54,340 bases of DNA from an uncultured Clostridium sp. (GTDB taxonomy: Bacteria > Bacillota > Clostridia > TANB77 > CAG-508). The stretch is from assembly GCA_947064765.1 (NCBI GenBank), contig CAMSWH010000008.1, positions 1 through 54,340 of the forward strand, given 5' to 3'. The translations under genes were made by a program, and so were the position numbers. The notes under the pieces are model-generated. The model did no database searches and was not told the origin of the DNA. It saw nothing but the letters and a program-made list of their open reading frames with translations. Of the stretch, positions 44,889 through 53,384 are shown in pieces (positions within the stretch are counted from its first letter, which is position 1; each line of letters begins with the position of its first letter).

Positions 44889-45680
44889 ATGATTGATGTA
44901 AAGAGATTTTATCGGAATCAACTTTCCGAGGCGGAGAGGTTCATATATGATGCATTAGAAAGAAATAAGCAAAAATTTATAGAAAATGAACCAGTTATGA
45001 TTTGCCAGATTGATAAAAATACAGAAACAGAAGAAATATATGAAGTAATAGATGCTTCTTTGGTGCGGATAATAACTGCATATCAGCTAGATAATCCAAT
45101 GGCTAGTGTTTATTTAGATATTGATAGATACTGCATAAATTTAGATGGAGCAAAAAGCGATATGGTTATGTTGTATCCAAATAGAGAAACAGGCGGAACA
45201 TACAGCAATATTAAAAATGTAAAGGAAATGATAAATGAGATTGAAATAATATCTCATGAATTCATTAAAAAAATGAGAACTACGAAAGATAAAACCAATG
45301 CAATATATGATTGGATATTACAAAATGCGAGATATAGCGACAAAGCAATAAACAAAAACAATTTGATAGGTTGTTTAATTGATAAAAGGTGCAATTGTGT
45401 CGGTTATGCGCATACTTTTAAGTATATAGCTGATAAATCAGGAGTATCAGCTATTTCTGTTATTGGTATAGCAGATAGAAACGAAGCTATATATCAATAT
45501 ACAGAGGAGGAAGCGGTCGAAATTGGGTTAGGACATGCGTGGAATAATGTTATGTATAAGGGACGCTGGAATTTAGTAGATACAGCGTTACACATAAAAC
45601 CAACGTATTTAATTTATACAATAAACACTCATAGACCATTTGATTTATTTAATACTTTAGAATTAGAAGAAATAATATGA
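44889..45680 (+). CDS. Cytoplasmic transglutaminase-like protein
   Basis: The 263-residue product has no signal peptide. The transglutaminase-core domain carries Cys170 (RCNCVGYAHTFKYIAD), His216 (GHAWNNVMYKGRW) and Asp231 (LVDT), the same arrangement as the lipoprotein encoded upstream, with shared stretches around VVMYPS/VMLYPN and FKYIAD/FKYVAD. Loss of the signal sequence after duplication could explain the difference. Two in-frame CGG codons mark it as foreign-like. GGAGG at 44877-44881 precedes the ATG. Its substrate is unknown. Confidence 0.8.
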   Translation: MIDVKRFYRNQLSEAERFIYDALERNKQKFIENEPVMICQIDKNTETEEIYEVIDASLVRIITAYQLDNPMASVYLDIDRYCINLDGAKSDMVMLYPNRETGGTYSNIKNVKEMINEIEIISHEFIKKMRTTKDKTNAIYDWILQNARYSDKAINKNNLIGCLIDKRCNCVGYAHTFKYIADKSGVSAISVIGIADRNEAIYQYTEEEAVEIGLGHAWNNVMYKGRWNLVDTALHIKPTYLIYTINTHRPFDLFNTLELEEII

Positions 45681-45695
45681 TTTACCAAGATTTTA

Positions 45696-45728
45696 CCCCA
45701 GTCATAGTGTTTATGATTGGGGTTTTTT
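45696..45728 (+). terminator. Terminator after the second transglutaminase-like gene
   Basis: CCCCAGTCATA at 45696-45706 pairs with TATGATTGGGG at 45712-45722, followed by TTTTTT. It is homologous in sequence to the terminator at 44170. Confidence 0.92.
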
Positions 45729-45849
45729 ATAAATATAATAAATCTCTATTATATAATAACTATTTTAAAAAACTCTATTTTATTGACAAATAATTCTAAA
45801 AATAATATATTATATATAAAGCATTTATACTAAGAAAGGATGAAAACTT

Positions 45850-47493
45850 GTGAGAATAACTTATGATAATAAAGATTTTAATATAGAAAGCGGAATGACT
45901 ATAAAGGAAGCCTTTAAAGAGCAGATAAACAATAATGAAATTAAAGATATAATTGCTGCAAGGTTAAATAATACAATTGAATCTTTGAATTTACCTATAT
46001 TAAAAGATGGAGAAATAGAATTTATTAATAGAACTGATAAAGATGGAAGAATAATATATATAAGAGGCTTACTATTTTTAATGTGCAAAGCTTTTTCAGA
46101 AATTTATCCAGAAGCTCTTTTAACTGTTAACTATCAATTATCAAATGCAATGTTTAATACTATTGACAATATGGAAGTTACAGAAGAGATGGTTGAAAAT
46201 GTAAAAAGAAAAATGTACGAAATAATAGAAAAAGATTTGCCAATAACTAAAGTAATGATGACACAAGAAGAAGCTGAAGAATTTTATAAAAAAGAAGAAA
46301 CAATAAATGGCAGATTACAAACAAATATAGATAAAGAAAAGGTTTCTTTATATTATTGTGAAGACTATTATAATTATTTTTATGGAACTATGCCTATATC
46401 AACAGGGTTTGCTAAATTATTTGATTTAGTTAAATATAGAAATGGATTTTTAGTAAAATATCCAAGTATATCAGAGCCTGATATATTACAAGAAAATGTA
46501 TCAACTTCTTTAAAATTTGTTTCTGCCATGGATGAATATGATGAAATAAATAAATTAATGAAAATAAATACAGTATATAGATTAAATAAAAAAATAAAAG
46601 AAAATGGTACTAAAGAGTTAATTTTATTTTCAGAGGCATTACACGAAAAGAAAATTGCAGAAATTGCGAAAAAAATAAAAGAACGTGGAAATGTTAGAAT
46701 GGTTCTTATTGCTGGACCTTCTTCTTCAGGAAAAACAACTTTTGCAGGGAAATTAGGTATGAGTTTAAGAGTTAATGGAATAAAACCTGTAACAATTTCA
46801 GTTGATAACTACTTTGTAGAAAGAGTAGATAATCCAAAAGATGAACATGGAAATTATGATTTTGAGTGTATAGAAGCTTTAGATTTGAATTTATTTAATA
46901 GCCAATTAGTTGATTTACTAAATGGAAAAGAAGTAAACCTTCCAACTTTTGATTTTACAACAGGAAAAAAAGTGTATAAAGGAAATACTTTAAAATTAAA
47001 AGATGATGAAATATTGGTTATTGAAGGAATACATTGTTTAAATGATAAACTTACAAGTTTAATACCAAAAGAAAATAAATTTAAAGTGTACATAAGTGAT
47101 TTAACAGTATTAAATATAGATTACTATAATAGAATATCTACTACAGATACGAGACTTATAAGAAGAATAGTAAGAGATTATAAATTTAGAGCATATTCTG
47201 CAGAACACACATTAAAAACATGGTATTCTGTAAATAGAGGAGAACAAAAAAATATATTCCCATATCAAGAAGAAGCAGATTGCATGTTTAATTCTTCTAT
47301 TGTATATGAACTTGCAGTGTTAAAAAAATATGCAATGCCATTACTTGAAGAAATACCACAAACTTCAAGGGAATATAGTGAAGCAAGAAGATTAATAACA
47401 TTATTAAAATATTTTGAAAATATGGAACCAGATTTAATACCAAATAATTCATTGCTTAGAGAGTTCATTGGTGGAAGTATTTTTGAAGATTAA
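45850..47493 (+). CDS. Nucleoside kinase with TGS domain (uridine kinase/phosphoribulokinase family)
   Basis: The 547-residue product has an N-terminal TGS-like domain (1-62), a threonyl-tRNA-synthetase-like second domain (about 70-240), and a P-loop kinase with Walker A GPSSSGKTT at 289-297. SVDNYFVERVDNPKDEHGNYDFECIEALD is the uridine-kinase lid region, here cited by its first residues SVDNYF. Such kinases phosphorylate nucleosides for salvage. The start is GTG at 45850, with AGAAAGGA upstream. It is followed at 50 bp by the RNHCP protein. Confidence 0.85.
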   Translation: MRITYDNKDFNIESGMTIKEAFKEQINNNEIKDIIAARLNNTIESLNLPILKDGEIEFINRTDKDGRIIYIRGLLFLMCKAFSEIYPEALLTVNYQLSNAMFNTIDNMEVTEEMVENVKRKMYEIIEKDLPITKVMMTQEEAEEFYKKEETINGRLQTNIDKEKVSLYYCEDYYNYFYGTMPISTGFAKLFDLVKYRNGFLVKYPSISEPDILQENVSTSLKFVSAMDEYDEINKLMKINTVYRLNKKIKENGTKELILFSEALHEKKIAEIAKKIKERGNVRMVLIAGPSSSGKTTFAGKLGMSLRVNGIKPVTISVDNYFVERVDNPKDEHGNYDFECIEALDLNLFNSQLVDLLNGKEVNLPTFDFTTGKKVYKGNTLKLKDDEILVIEGIHCLNDKLTSLIPKENKFKVYISDLTVLNIDYYNRISTTDTRLIRRIVRDYKFRAYSAEHTLKTWYSVNRGEQKNIFPYQEEADCMFNSSIVYELAVLKKYAMPLLEEIPQTSREYSEARRLITLLKYFENMEPDLIPNNSLLREFIGGSIFED

Positions 47494-47543
47494 AAGTAAT
47501 AAAAAAAGAATTTATGATATAGACGTATAGGAAGGAAAGTAAA

Positions 47544-47852
47544 ATGCCTAATTTTACAGTAATAGATGAAGAATTTGTATGTGAAAATTGTGGAAGTAAA
47601 GTAAAAAAGCTAGGATATTCATGCAGAAATCATTGTCCGAATTGTTTATATTCTAAACATGTTGATAAAAATCCTGGAGATAGAGAAGAAACATGCCATG
47701 GAATGTTAGAACCAGTTGGACTTGATATAAATAATAAAAAAGGATATGTTATAATATTTAAGTGTAAAAAATGTGGTCAAATAAGAAAAAATAAAGCAGC
47801 AGAAGATGATAATATGGATTTAATTATAAGTTTAAGTGTAAAGGATAAATAA
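47544..47852 (+). CDS. RNHCP-domain zinc protein
   Basis: The 102-residue protein contains the RNHCP signature (CRNHCPNCLYSKHVD) and two further CxxC pairs (CENCGSK, CKKCGQIRKNK), likely binding two zinc ions. The family's function is unknown; a nucleic-acid-binding role is plausible. AGGAAAG precedes the ATG. It overlaps the VanZ-like gene by one base (TAATG), so the two are co-translated. Confidence 0.85.
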   Translation: MPNFTVIDEEFVCENCGSKVKKLGYSCRNHCPNCLYSKHVDKNPGDREETCHGMLEPVGLDINNKKGYVIIFKCKKCGQIRKNKAAEDDNMDLIISLSVKDK

Positions 47853-48307
47853 TGAAAAAGAAAAATAAGAAAGTATCAAAAAAAATAGTTATAACAAGAA
47901 TTATTTTATTATTATTTATTTTAATATGGGCATTGATAGTTTTTAATTTTTCTAGTCAAAATGGAGAAGAATCTTCAGGAGTAAGTAGAAAAGTAGTTGA
48001 AATTTTTATAAAAGAAGAAACTTTAGCAGATAAAGTAGAACCATATGTTAGAAAATTTGCGCATTTTAGTGAGTATGGTTTGGGAGGAGTACTATTTATA
48101 TCATTATTTTCAACATATGAATGGACAGACAGAAAAAAGATTACACTAGCAATAGTATTAGGAATATGGTATGCAGGATTAGATGAAGTTCATCAATTAA
48201 TGGTACCAGCAAGACATGGTAGTATAGTTGATGTTTATATAGATACATTAGGGTTTTCGACAGGAGTATTTTCAATGTTATTATTAATAAAATTAGTAAA
48301 AAGATAG
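47852..48307 (+). CDS. VanZ-family membrane protein
   Basis: The 151-residue product has about four membrane helices and the VanZ pattern: IWALIVFNFSSQNGEESS at the N-terminus, then KFAHFSEYGLGGVLF and GLDEVHQLMVPARHGSIVDVYIDTLG. Members confer low-level teicoplanin resistance in Enterococcus; most homologs have no known role. The stop codon TAG (48305-48307) forms the first bases of a 23-bp inverted repeat, suggesting insertion of a repeat element at the gene's end. Confidence 0.88.
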   Translation: MKKKNKKVSKKIVITRIILLLFILIWALIVFNFSSQNGEESSGVSRKVVEIFIKEETLADKVEPYVRKFAHFSEYGLGGVLFISLFSTYEWTDRKKITLAIVLGIWYAGLDEVHQLMVPARHGSIVDVYIDTLGFSTGVFSMLLLIKLVKR

Positions 48308-48428
48308 ACATTGGGACGGAGTTCTTGTCTGCTTATTTTAATATTTGGAGTATGGGATAAAAATAGTTTGAGTTTAGCTTTTAATTTTATAGTAAAAGCT
48401 TTAGGCAAGAACTCCGTCCCAATGTCTA
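48305..48428. repeat. 23-bp perfect inverted repeat (REP/MITE-like element)
   Basis: TAGACATTGGGACGGAGTTC at 48305-48324 continues with TTG, and is mirrored exactly at 48406-48428 (ending GTCCCAATGTCTA). The 78-nt interior is AT-rich. The GGGACGG-TTC-TTGTC type core recalls REP sequences mobilised by REP-associated (Y1/IS200-like) transposases in Firmicutes. It overlaps the VanZ stop codon and fills the gap before argS. Confidence 0.8.
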
Positions 48429-48459
48429 AATTACTTTTTTTAGAAGGGAAATGTTTTAA

Positions 48460-50166
48460 ATGGTTGATTTTAAAAAGATCATAGGAGAAAAAATTGCAAA
48501 AGCATCAGAATTAGAAATAGAGGAGATAGTAAGTTACATAGAAATTCCACCAAATGAAGAGATGGGAGACTATGCTTTTCCATGTTTTAAACTTGCTAAA
48601 GTATTAAAAAAAGCTCCTCAAGTTATAGCAAATGAGTTGAAAGAAAAAATAGAAGTTGATGAAAATATAGAAAAAATAGATATTGTAGGTGGATATTTAA
48701 ATTTTTATATAAATAAATTAATATTAGCAAAAAATGTTTTAGAAGAAATTGAAAATTTAGGCGAAAAATATGGTTCTAATAATAGTGGAAATGGAAAAAA
48801 TATATTAGTAGAATATTCATCACCAAATATTGCAAAACCTTTTCATATAGGGCATTTAAGAAATACAGTTATAGGATCAGCACTATATAATATTTATAAA
48901 TTTTTAGGATATAACACAATAGGCATTAATCATTTAGGAGATTATGGAACTCAGTTTGGAAAAATGATTGAAGGATATAAAAGATGGGGAAATGAATATG
49001 ATATTGAATCAAATCCTATAGACAGCTTTATGGATATATATGTTAGAATAAATAATCTTTGCAAAGAAGATGAGAGTGTTTTAGAAATTTGTAGAGACAA
49101 CTTCAAGAAAATTGAAGAAGGAGATAAAGAGTGCTATGAACTTTGGAACAAATTTAAAGATTTAAGTTTAAAAGAGTTTCAAAGAATATATGACTTGTTA
49201 GGTGTAAAATTTGATTCTTTAAATGGAGAGGCTTTCTACTCTGATAAAATGGATGAAGTAGTTGAAAAACTAGAAAATAAAGGTGTGTTAAAAGACTCAG
49301 AAGGTGCAAAAATAGTAGATTTGGAAGATAAAGATTTAGGCGTTTGTATGATAAAAAAATCAAATGGGTCTACAATATATGCTACTAGAGATTTAGCAGC
49401 AATACTTTATAGAAGTAGAACATATAATTTTGATAAATGTTTATATGTTGTTGCATATGAACAAAATCTACATTTTAAACAAATTTTTGAAGTAGCTAAG
49501 TATTTAGATATTCCAGAAAAATGCTTAAATGGTTTAGAACATGTTGCATATGGTATGGTAAGACTTTCAAGTGGAAAAATGTCTACACGTGAAGGAACAG
49601 TAATAAAAGTAGACGAGCTATTACAAGAAGCAATAGATAGAGTTCAAAAAGTTATAGAAGAAAAAAATCCTGATATGGAAAACAGAGAAGAAGAAGCTAA
49701 AAAAATAGGTGTAGGAGCGGTTATATTTAGTAATCTTTGTACTACTATAATAAAAGATCAAGTATTTGATTGGGATACAGTTTTAAACTTTAATGGCGAA
49801 ACAGGACCATATATACAATATATTTATGTAAGAACAAAAAGTGTTTTAGAAAAAGCTGGATATATTCCAAAGTTAAATGAAATAAATATAGAATTATTAC
49901 AAGATAAAGAAAGTTTAAAAGTTTTAACAAATCTTTATAATTTTGAAAATATATTAATGTCTGTTGTAGAAAAAAATGAGCCATCAATTTTAGCAAGATA
50001 CTTAGTACTTTTAAGTCAAAGTTATAGCAATTTTTATAATGAAAATAAAATTATTGATGATGATAAAGATGTTCAAAATGCAAGAGTATTTTTAACTCAA
50101 GCTACGGGAACAGTTTTAAAAATAGGTGCGGGATTACTTGGAATTAAAATGCCAAATAAAATGTAG
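48460..50166 (+). CDS. argS: Arginyl-tRNA synthetase
   Basis: This class I synthetase charges tRNA-Arg. The 568-residue protein has the signature SPNIAKPFHIGHLRNT (HIGH at 129-132), GVCMIKKSNGSTIYATRDLAAI, the KMSTREGTVIKVDELL region, the DALR-type anticodon domain and the final LGIKMPNKM. Start ATG follows AGAAGGGAAA at 48441-48450. It is interesting that the enzyme that charges arginine tRNAs is in the same window as genes with CGG recoding; no unusual feature was seen in its motifs. Confidence 0.96.
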   Translation: MVDFKKIIGEKIAKASELEIEEIVSYIEIPPNEEMGDYAFPCFKLAKVLKKAPQVIANELKEKIEVDENIEKIDIVGGYLNFYINKLILAKNVLEEIENLGEKYGSNNSGNGKNILVEYSSPNIAKPFHIGHLRNTVIGSALYNIYKFLGYNTIGINHLGDYGTQFGKMIEGYKRWGNEYDIESNPIDSFMDIYVRINNLCKEDESVLEICRDNFKKIEEGDKECYELWNKFKDLSLKEFQRIYDLLGVKFDSLNGEAFYSDKMDEVVEKLENKGVLKDSEGAKIVDLEDKDLGVCMIKKSNGSTIYATRDLAAILYRSRTYNFDKCLYVVAYEQNLHFKQIFEVAKYLDIPEKCLNGLEHVAYGMVRLSSGKMSTREGTVIKVDELLQEAIDRVQKVIEEKNPDMENREEEAKKIGVGAVIFSNLCTTIIKDQVFDWDTVLNFNGETGPYIQYIYVRTKSVLEKAGYIPKLNEINIELLQDKESLKVLTNLYNFENILMSVVEKNEPSILARYLVLLSQSYSNFYNENKIIDDDKDVQNARVFLTQATGTVLKIGAGLLGIKMPNKM

Positions 50167-50296
50167 AATTATACATTACTATATATAATTACTTTTTTAC
50201 TATTAATATAATAATGTTATATTAATAAAATCTTAATAATTTCTCTATTTTTTCTTAATAAATCTTTTATATAATGTAAATAATTAAATAAGGAGT

Positions 50297-50335
50297 GTAT
50301 CTAATAGGAAATCCTCCAAAATTCCTATTAGATAC
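50297..50335. repeat. Palindrome related to the dispersed repeat (copy 4, head only)
   Basis: GTATCTAATAGGAA at 50297-50310 pairs perfectly with TTCCTATTAGATAC at 50322-50335. The core AATAGGAAAT-CCTCC-AATTCCTATT matches the head of copies 2 and 3 (TAGGAAAT-GCTCC-AATTCCTA), but the body is absent. Confidence 0.6.
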
Positions 50336-50374
50336 AACCCTTTCATTTTATAATGTAATGGAATGGAGAATATT

Positions 50375-51607
50375 ATGATTATTATAAAAGAAGTATTAAA
50401 AATTATTGATATAATGTCAGCTATGTGTATGATTTTTTATATAATTACAGGAGTTTGTGTGCTAAAAGCAAATAATAAAATAAAAACTTCTAAAATAAAG
50501 AAAAAAATTGCTTGTATAATTCCAGCTAGAAATGAAGAAAAAGTTATAGGAAATTTATTAGAAAGCTTAAATAATCAAAATTATCCAAAAGAATTATATG
50601 ATATTTTTGTTTTACCTAATAATTGTATAGACAATACTGAAAAAGTTGCACAAGAACAATTTGCTAAAATTATAAATTATGATAATATACAAGTAAAATC
50701 AAAAGGTGATGTATTAAGACATGCATTCGATTACTTAAAAGAATATGATTATGATGCATACATTATTTTTGATTCAGATAATATTGTTCATCCAGATTTT
50801 ATAGAAAAAATGAATAATGTATTATGTGCAGGTTATAGATTAGCACAAGGATATAGAGATAGTAAAAATCCATCAGATTCATGGGTTTCTGGATCATATT
50901 CATTACATTATATGGTTCAAAATTATTTTTTAAATAAAGCAAGAATGAATATAGATTGGTCTAGTTTTATAAATGGAACAGGTTTTATGATTTCAAAAGA
51001 TCTAATAGAAGAAAAAGGATATTCTTCAAATACAATGACAGAGGATATAGAATTATCAGTTAAATGTGCTATTGCAAATGAAAAAATAGCTTTTGCAGAA
51101 GATGCTATAACATATGATGAACAACCAATAACTTTAGCTCAGTCTTGGAAACAAAGAGAAAGATGGTCAATTGGAACTTTACAATGCTTAAAAATATATT
51201 CAAAAGAATTGGTAATTGATATATTAAAAAATAGAAATTTTGCTTCACTTGATTCATTACTATTTTTATTAGCACCAATTATACAATTAACAGGAACTGT
51301 AACGTTTATATTGCATATGGTTGTTAAATTACTTGAAACTTCACAAATAGATTTTATAACTAAAACCTTATTTGGTATAATGTGGTATATTGCAAGTATA
51401 TTTATGGCAATACTTGTAATAAAAATTAATAAAAAACCAGTAAAAAATTATATTAAGGGAATAATAAGTTTGCCAATATTTTATTTTACATGGATACCAA
51501 TAAATATATCTGCTTTAATAAAAAAAGATGCTAAATGGGAACGAATTGAACATACAAGAATTATAAAATTAGATAATATCATAAAACTTAATTATATTAA
51601 GGAATAG
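50375..51607 (+). CDS. Membrane glycosyltransferase, GT2 family
   Basis: The 410-residue product from this start has a membrane helix at the N-terminus, a GT2 catalytic domain with ACIIPARNEE, DSDN (DxD, about residues 133-136), TEDIELS and QRERW (QxxRW), and three C-terminal membrane helices. This architecture is typical of processive synthases of beta-linked polysaccharides such as cellulose-, hyaluronan- or poly-N-acetylglucosamine-like polymers. The polymer cannot be told from the sequence. ATG 50375 is preferred to 50363, which overlaps the GGAG site at 50365-50368. No partner genes are adjacent. Confidence 0.86.
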   Translation: MIIIKEVLKIIDIMSAMCMIFYIITGVCVLKANNKIKTSKIKKKIACIIPARNEEKVIGNLLESLNNQNYPKELYDIFVLPNNCIDNTEKVAQEQFAKIINYDNIQVKSKGDVLRHAFDYLKEYDYDAYIIFDSDNIVHPDFIEKMNNVLCAGYRLAQGYRDSKNPSDSWVSGSYSLHYMVQNYFLNKARMNIDWSSFINGTGFMISKDLIEEKGYSSNTMTEDIELSVKCAIANEKIAFAEDAITYDEQPITLAQSWKQRERWSIGTLQCLKIYSKELVIDILKNRNFASLDSLLFLLAPIIQLTGTVTFILHMVVKLLETSQIDFITKTLFGIMWYIASIFMAILVIKINKKPVKNYIKGIISLPIFYFTWIPINISALIKKDAKWERIEHTRIIKLDNIIKLNYIKE

Positions 51608-51710
51608 AACATTAATAAGTTAAAATCTAAAGTTAAGTTAAAAAATAAATTCAAATTGTAAGAAAATTTGGATATTTAATTGAATTTGAATAATGAAATT
51701 GCTAAAACAA

Positions 51711-51739
51711 TGGACTTTTTAAAATATATCTGATATAAT
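51711..51739 (+). promoter_or_regulatory. Promoter for the gene at 51773
   Basis: TGGACT at 51711-51716 is 17 nt from TATAAT at 51734-51739 with TG at 51731-51732 (extended -10). Confidence 0.65.
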
Positions 51740-51772
51740 ACGCAAGCAAGAAAAATATCAGGAGGTATATGT

Positions 51773-52039
51773 ATGACAAGAGATGAGGTAAGACGGTTAG
51801 CAGAAACGAGCCCAATGCCAGAAAAAAGCCCTAATGGGTTGAAGAAGAAAGTGAAAGAAGAGGTTTTTATTGCAGAAAAGGGCGAAGCGAATGAGAAAAA
51901 GGCTTTGAACACGCTTAAAAAGATTCAGCTTTGCTATCAGACGGAAGGGTGGCTTTGTCGGGGAGAGAAAGATTCAGGCGTATTTGAAGATACCGACGGA
52001 AAGTGGTATGCATATCGGCATCATGCGTTGTATGTATAA
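51773..52039 (+). CDS. Small uncharacterised protein of foreign-like composition
   Basis: The 88-residue soluble protein is highly charged (KKKVKEEVFIAEKGEANEKK) with a C-terminal Tyr/Trp-rich part (GWLCRGEKDSGVFEDTDGKWYAYRHHALYV shown here by its features only: one Cys, two Trp, two His). I do not recognise it. Codon use is distinctly foreign, with CGG at three in-frame positions and many C/G-ending codons. GGAGG precedes the ATG, a promoter lies upstream and a terminator follows, so it is a self-contained unit. It is followed by repeat copy 3. Confidence 0.7.
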   Translation: MTRDEVRRLAETSPMPEKSPNGLKKKVKEEVFIAEKGEANEKKALNTLKKIQLCYQTEGWLCRGEKDSGVFEDTDGKWYAYRHHALYV

Positions 52040-52070
52040 TCCAATCAACCAGGCTACTGTTTGATTAATA

Positions 52071-52104
52071 AGAAGTCCCAAGGTACTATAGGGACTTCTT
52101 TTTA
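52071..52104 (+). terminator. Terminator after the small foreign-like gene
   Basis: AGAAGTCCC at 52071-52079 pairs with GGGACTTCT at 52091-52099, followed by TTTTT. Confidence 0.92.
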
Positions 52105-52266
52105 TATTATAGAAAATTAATTTAAAATTCCTATAATATAAAGCCCTAGACAAATTTTGTACATATCTTAGCTATATGAAGCAAAGCAAGTTATAGATGA
52201 GTTATGATAACAAAGATAAACCACTTAAATTAAAAATATTTAGTAACTTTAAAAGTGGTTCTTTTA
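52102..52266 (+). repeat. Dispersed palindromic intergenic repeat, copy 3
   Basis: It starts TTATATTATAG (52102-52112) with partner TTCCTATAATATAA (52129-52142), and continues AGCCCTAGAC, TGAAGCAAAGCAAG and a final hairpin AACCACTT (52219-52226) / AAGTGGTT (52253-52260), the counterpart of GAGCCACTT/AAGTGGCTC in copy 2. The arms have changed in compensating fashion in the terminal hairpin (GC to AT pairs). Confidence 0.78.
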
Positions 52267-52312
52267 TTATATAAATTAAGAAAGTAATAATAATTTTTAA
52301 GGTGGAGTAAAA

Positions 52313-53035
52313 ATGAAAAAGGATAAAATAAAGATATTAAAAATAGTAATTTTAATATTATTCATAGTTTTATTAGTATTTTTAACTCTTAAACTGGGAC
52401 CTCTTTTTAAAAATATTTCTACAGAAGAAGGAAGAATTGAGTTTAGAAAGAAAATTGAAAGTTTAGGATTTGAAGGTGTACTTACAATAATAGGTCTAAT
52501 TTTTGTACAAATATTTTTACCAATTCTTCCAGGAGAGCCAGTAGAATTACTTTCAGGAATGTGCTTTGGTCCATTAGGAGGATTAGTAGTTTGCTACTTA
52601 GGTGTATTTTTGAGTACGTTTTTCATATTTTTTTCAGTTAGAAAGTTTGGAAAAGAATTTATATATAGTTTTATTTCAAAAGAAAAAATAGATAAGATTG
52701 AAAATAGTGAAATTTGGTATAATTCTAAAAAAATAGATATAATAGTATTTATGGCATTTTTTATTCCAGGAACTCCAAAGGATATATTTGTTTATATAGG
52801 AGGGCTTTTGCCAATAAATGCTATTAAATTCTTGTTTATATCAACTTTTGCAAGATTTCCATCAATTATATCTTCAACTATTGCAGGAAGTAATATTGTG
52901 TATGGAAATTGGAGAGCGATAGTACTTGCTTATGTTATAACGTTTGGAATTTCAGGATTTATATTATTTTTATATAATAAAAATAAAGATAGAATTATTT
53001 TACCAAAAGATGATTTAAAAAAAGCTAATAATTAA
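52313..53035 (+). CDS. TVP38/TMEM64 family membrane protein
   Basis: The 240-residue product has about six membrane helices and the family (VTT/DedA-like) pattern QIFLPILPGEPVELLSGMCFG, then FFSVRKFGKEF and FMAFFIPGTPKDIFVYIGGLLP, which form paired re-entrant loops with conserved prolines and glycines. Family members are scramblases or undecaprenyl-/lipid-related transporters. GGTGGAG precedes the ATG. It follows a repeat copy. Confidence 0.85.
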   Translation: MKKDKIKILKIVILILFIVLLVFLTLKLGPLFKNISTEEGRIEFRKKIESLGFEGVLTIIGLIFVQIFLPILPGEPVELLSGMCFGPLGGLVVCYLGVFLSTFFIFFSVRKFGKEFIYSFISKEKIDKIENSEIWYNSKKIDIIVFMAFFIPGTPKDIFVYIGGLLPINAIKFLFISTFARFPSIISSTIAGSNIVYGNWRAIVLAYVITFGISGFILFLYNKNKDRIILPKDDLKKANN

Positions 53036-53384
53036 ATTATAAAAGAGCATAAAGTATCAGTGAAATTAAAATAAGTGTTACAATTAAAACTGATTATTTT
53101 ATACATGAAATTTATTCGTGTGTAAAATTTATCCAAGCTCTTATATAATAGGAAAGTATAATTTTTATATTATATAAAAAAAACTTGATTTATGGCACTT
53201 TTTTCTTGTTTTGTAAGATCTTTTCAAAATTACTAGAAATTTTTTTATAATAAAGTGAAATAAATATTGAATTTAAAATTGATAATGATATAATTTTTAT
53301 AGAAGATAAAATAATAAGTTAAAAACTAATTATTTATTTTATAAAAGAAAGGAGAAATGATATATTATATATCATAAAAATAAG
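53036..53384. other. Gap with a long AT-rich fold
   Basis: AAGAGC at 53042-53047 can pair with GCTCTT near 53136-53141, closing a 90-nt stretch that contains TACATGAA-TTTA-TTCGTGTGTA. TATAAT-rich stretches at 53143-53180 and 53287 may hold promoter elements for the following gene. No coding region was seen in these 349 bp. Confidence 0.35.
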
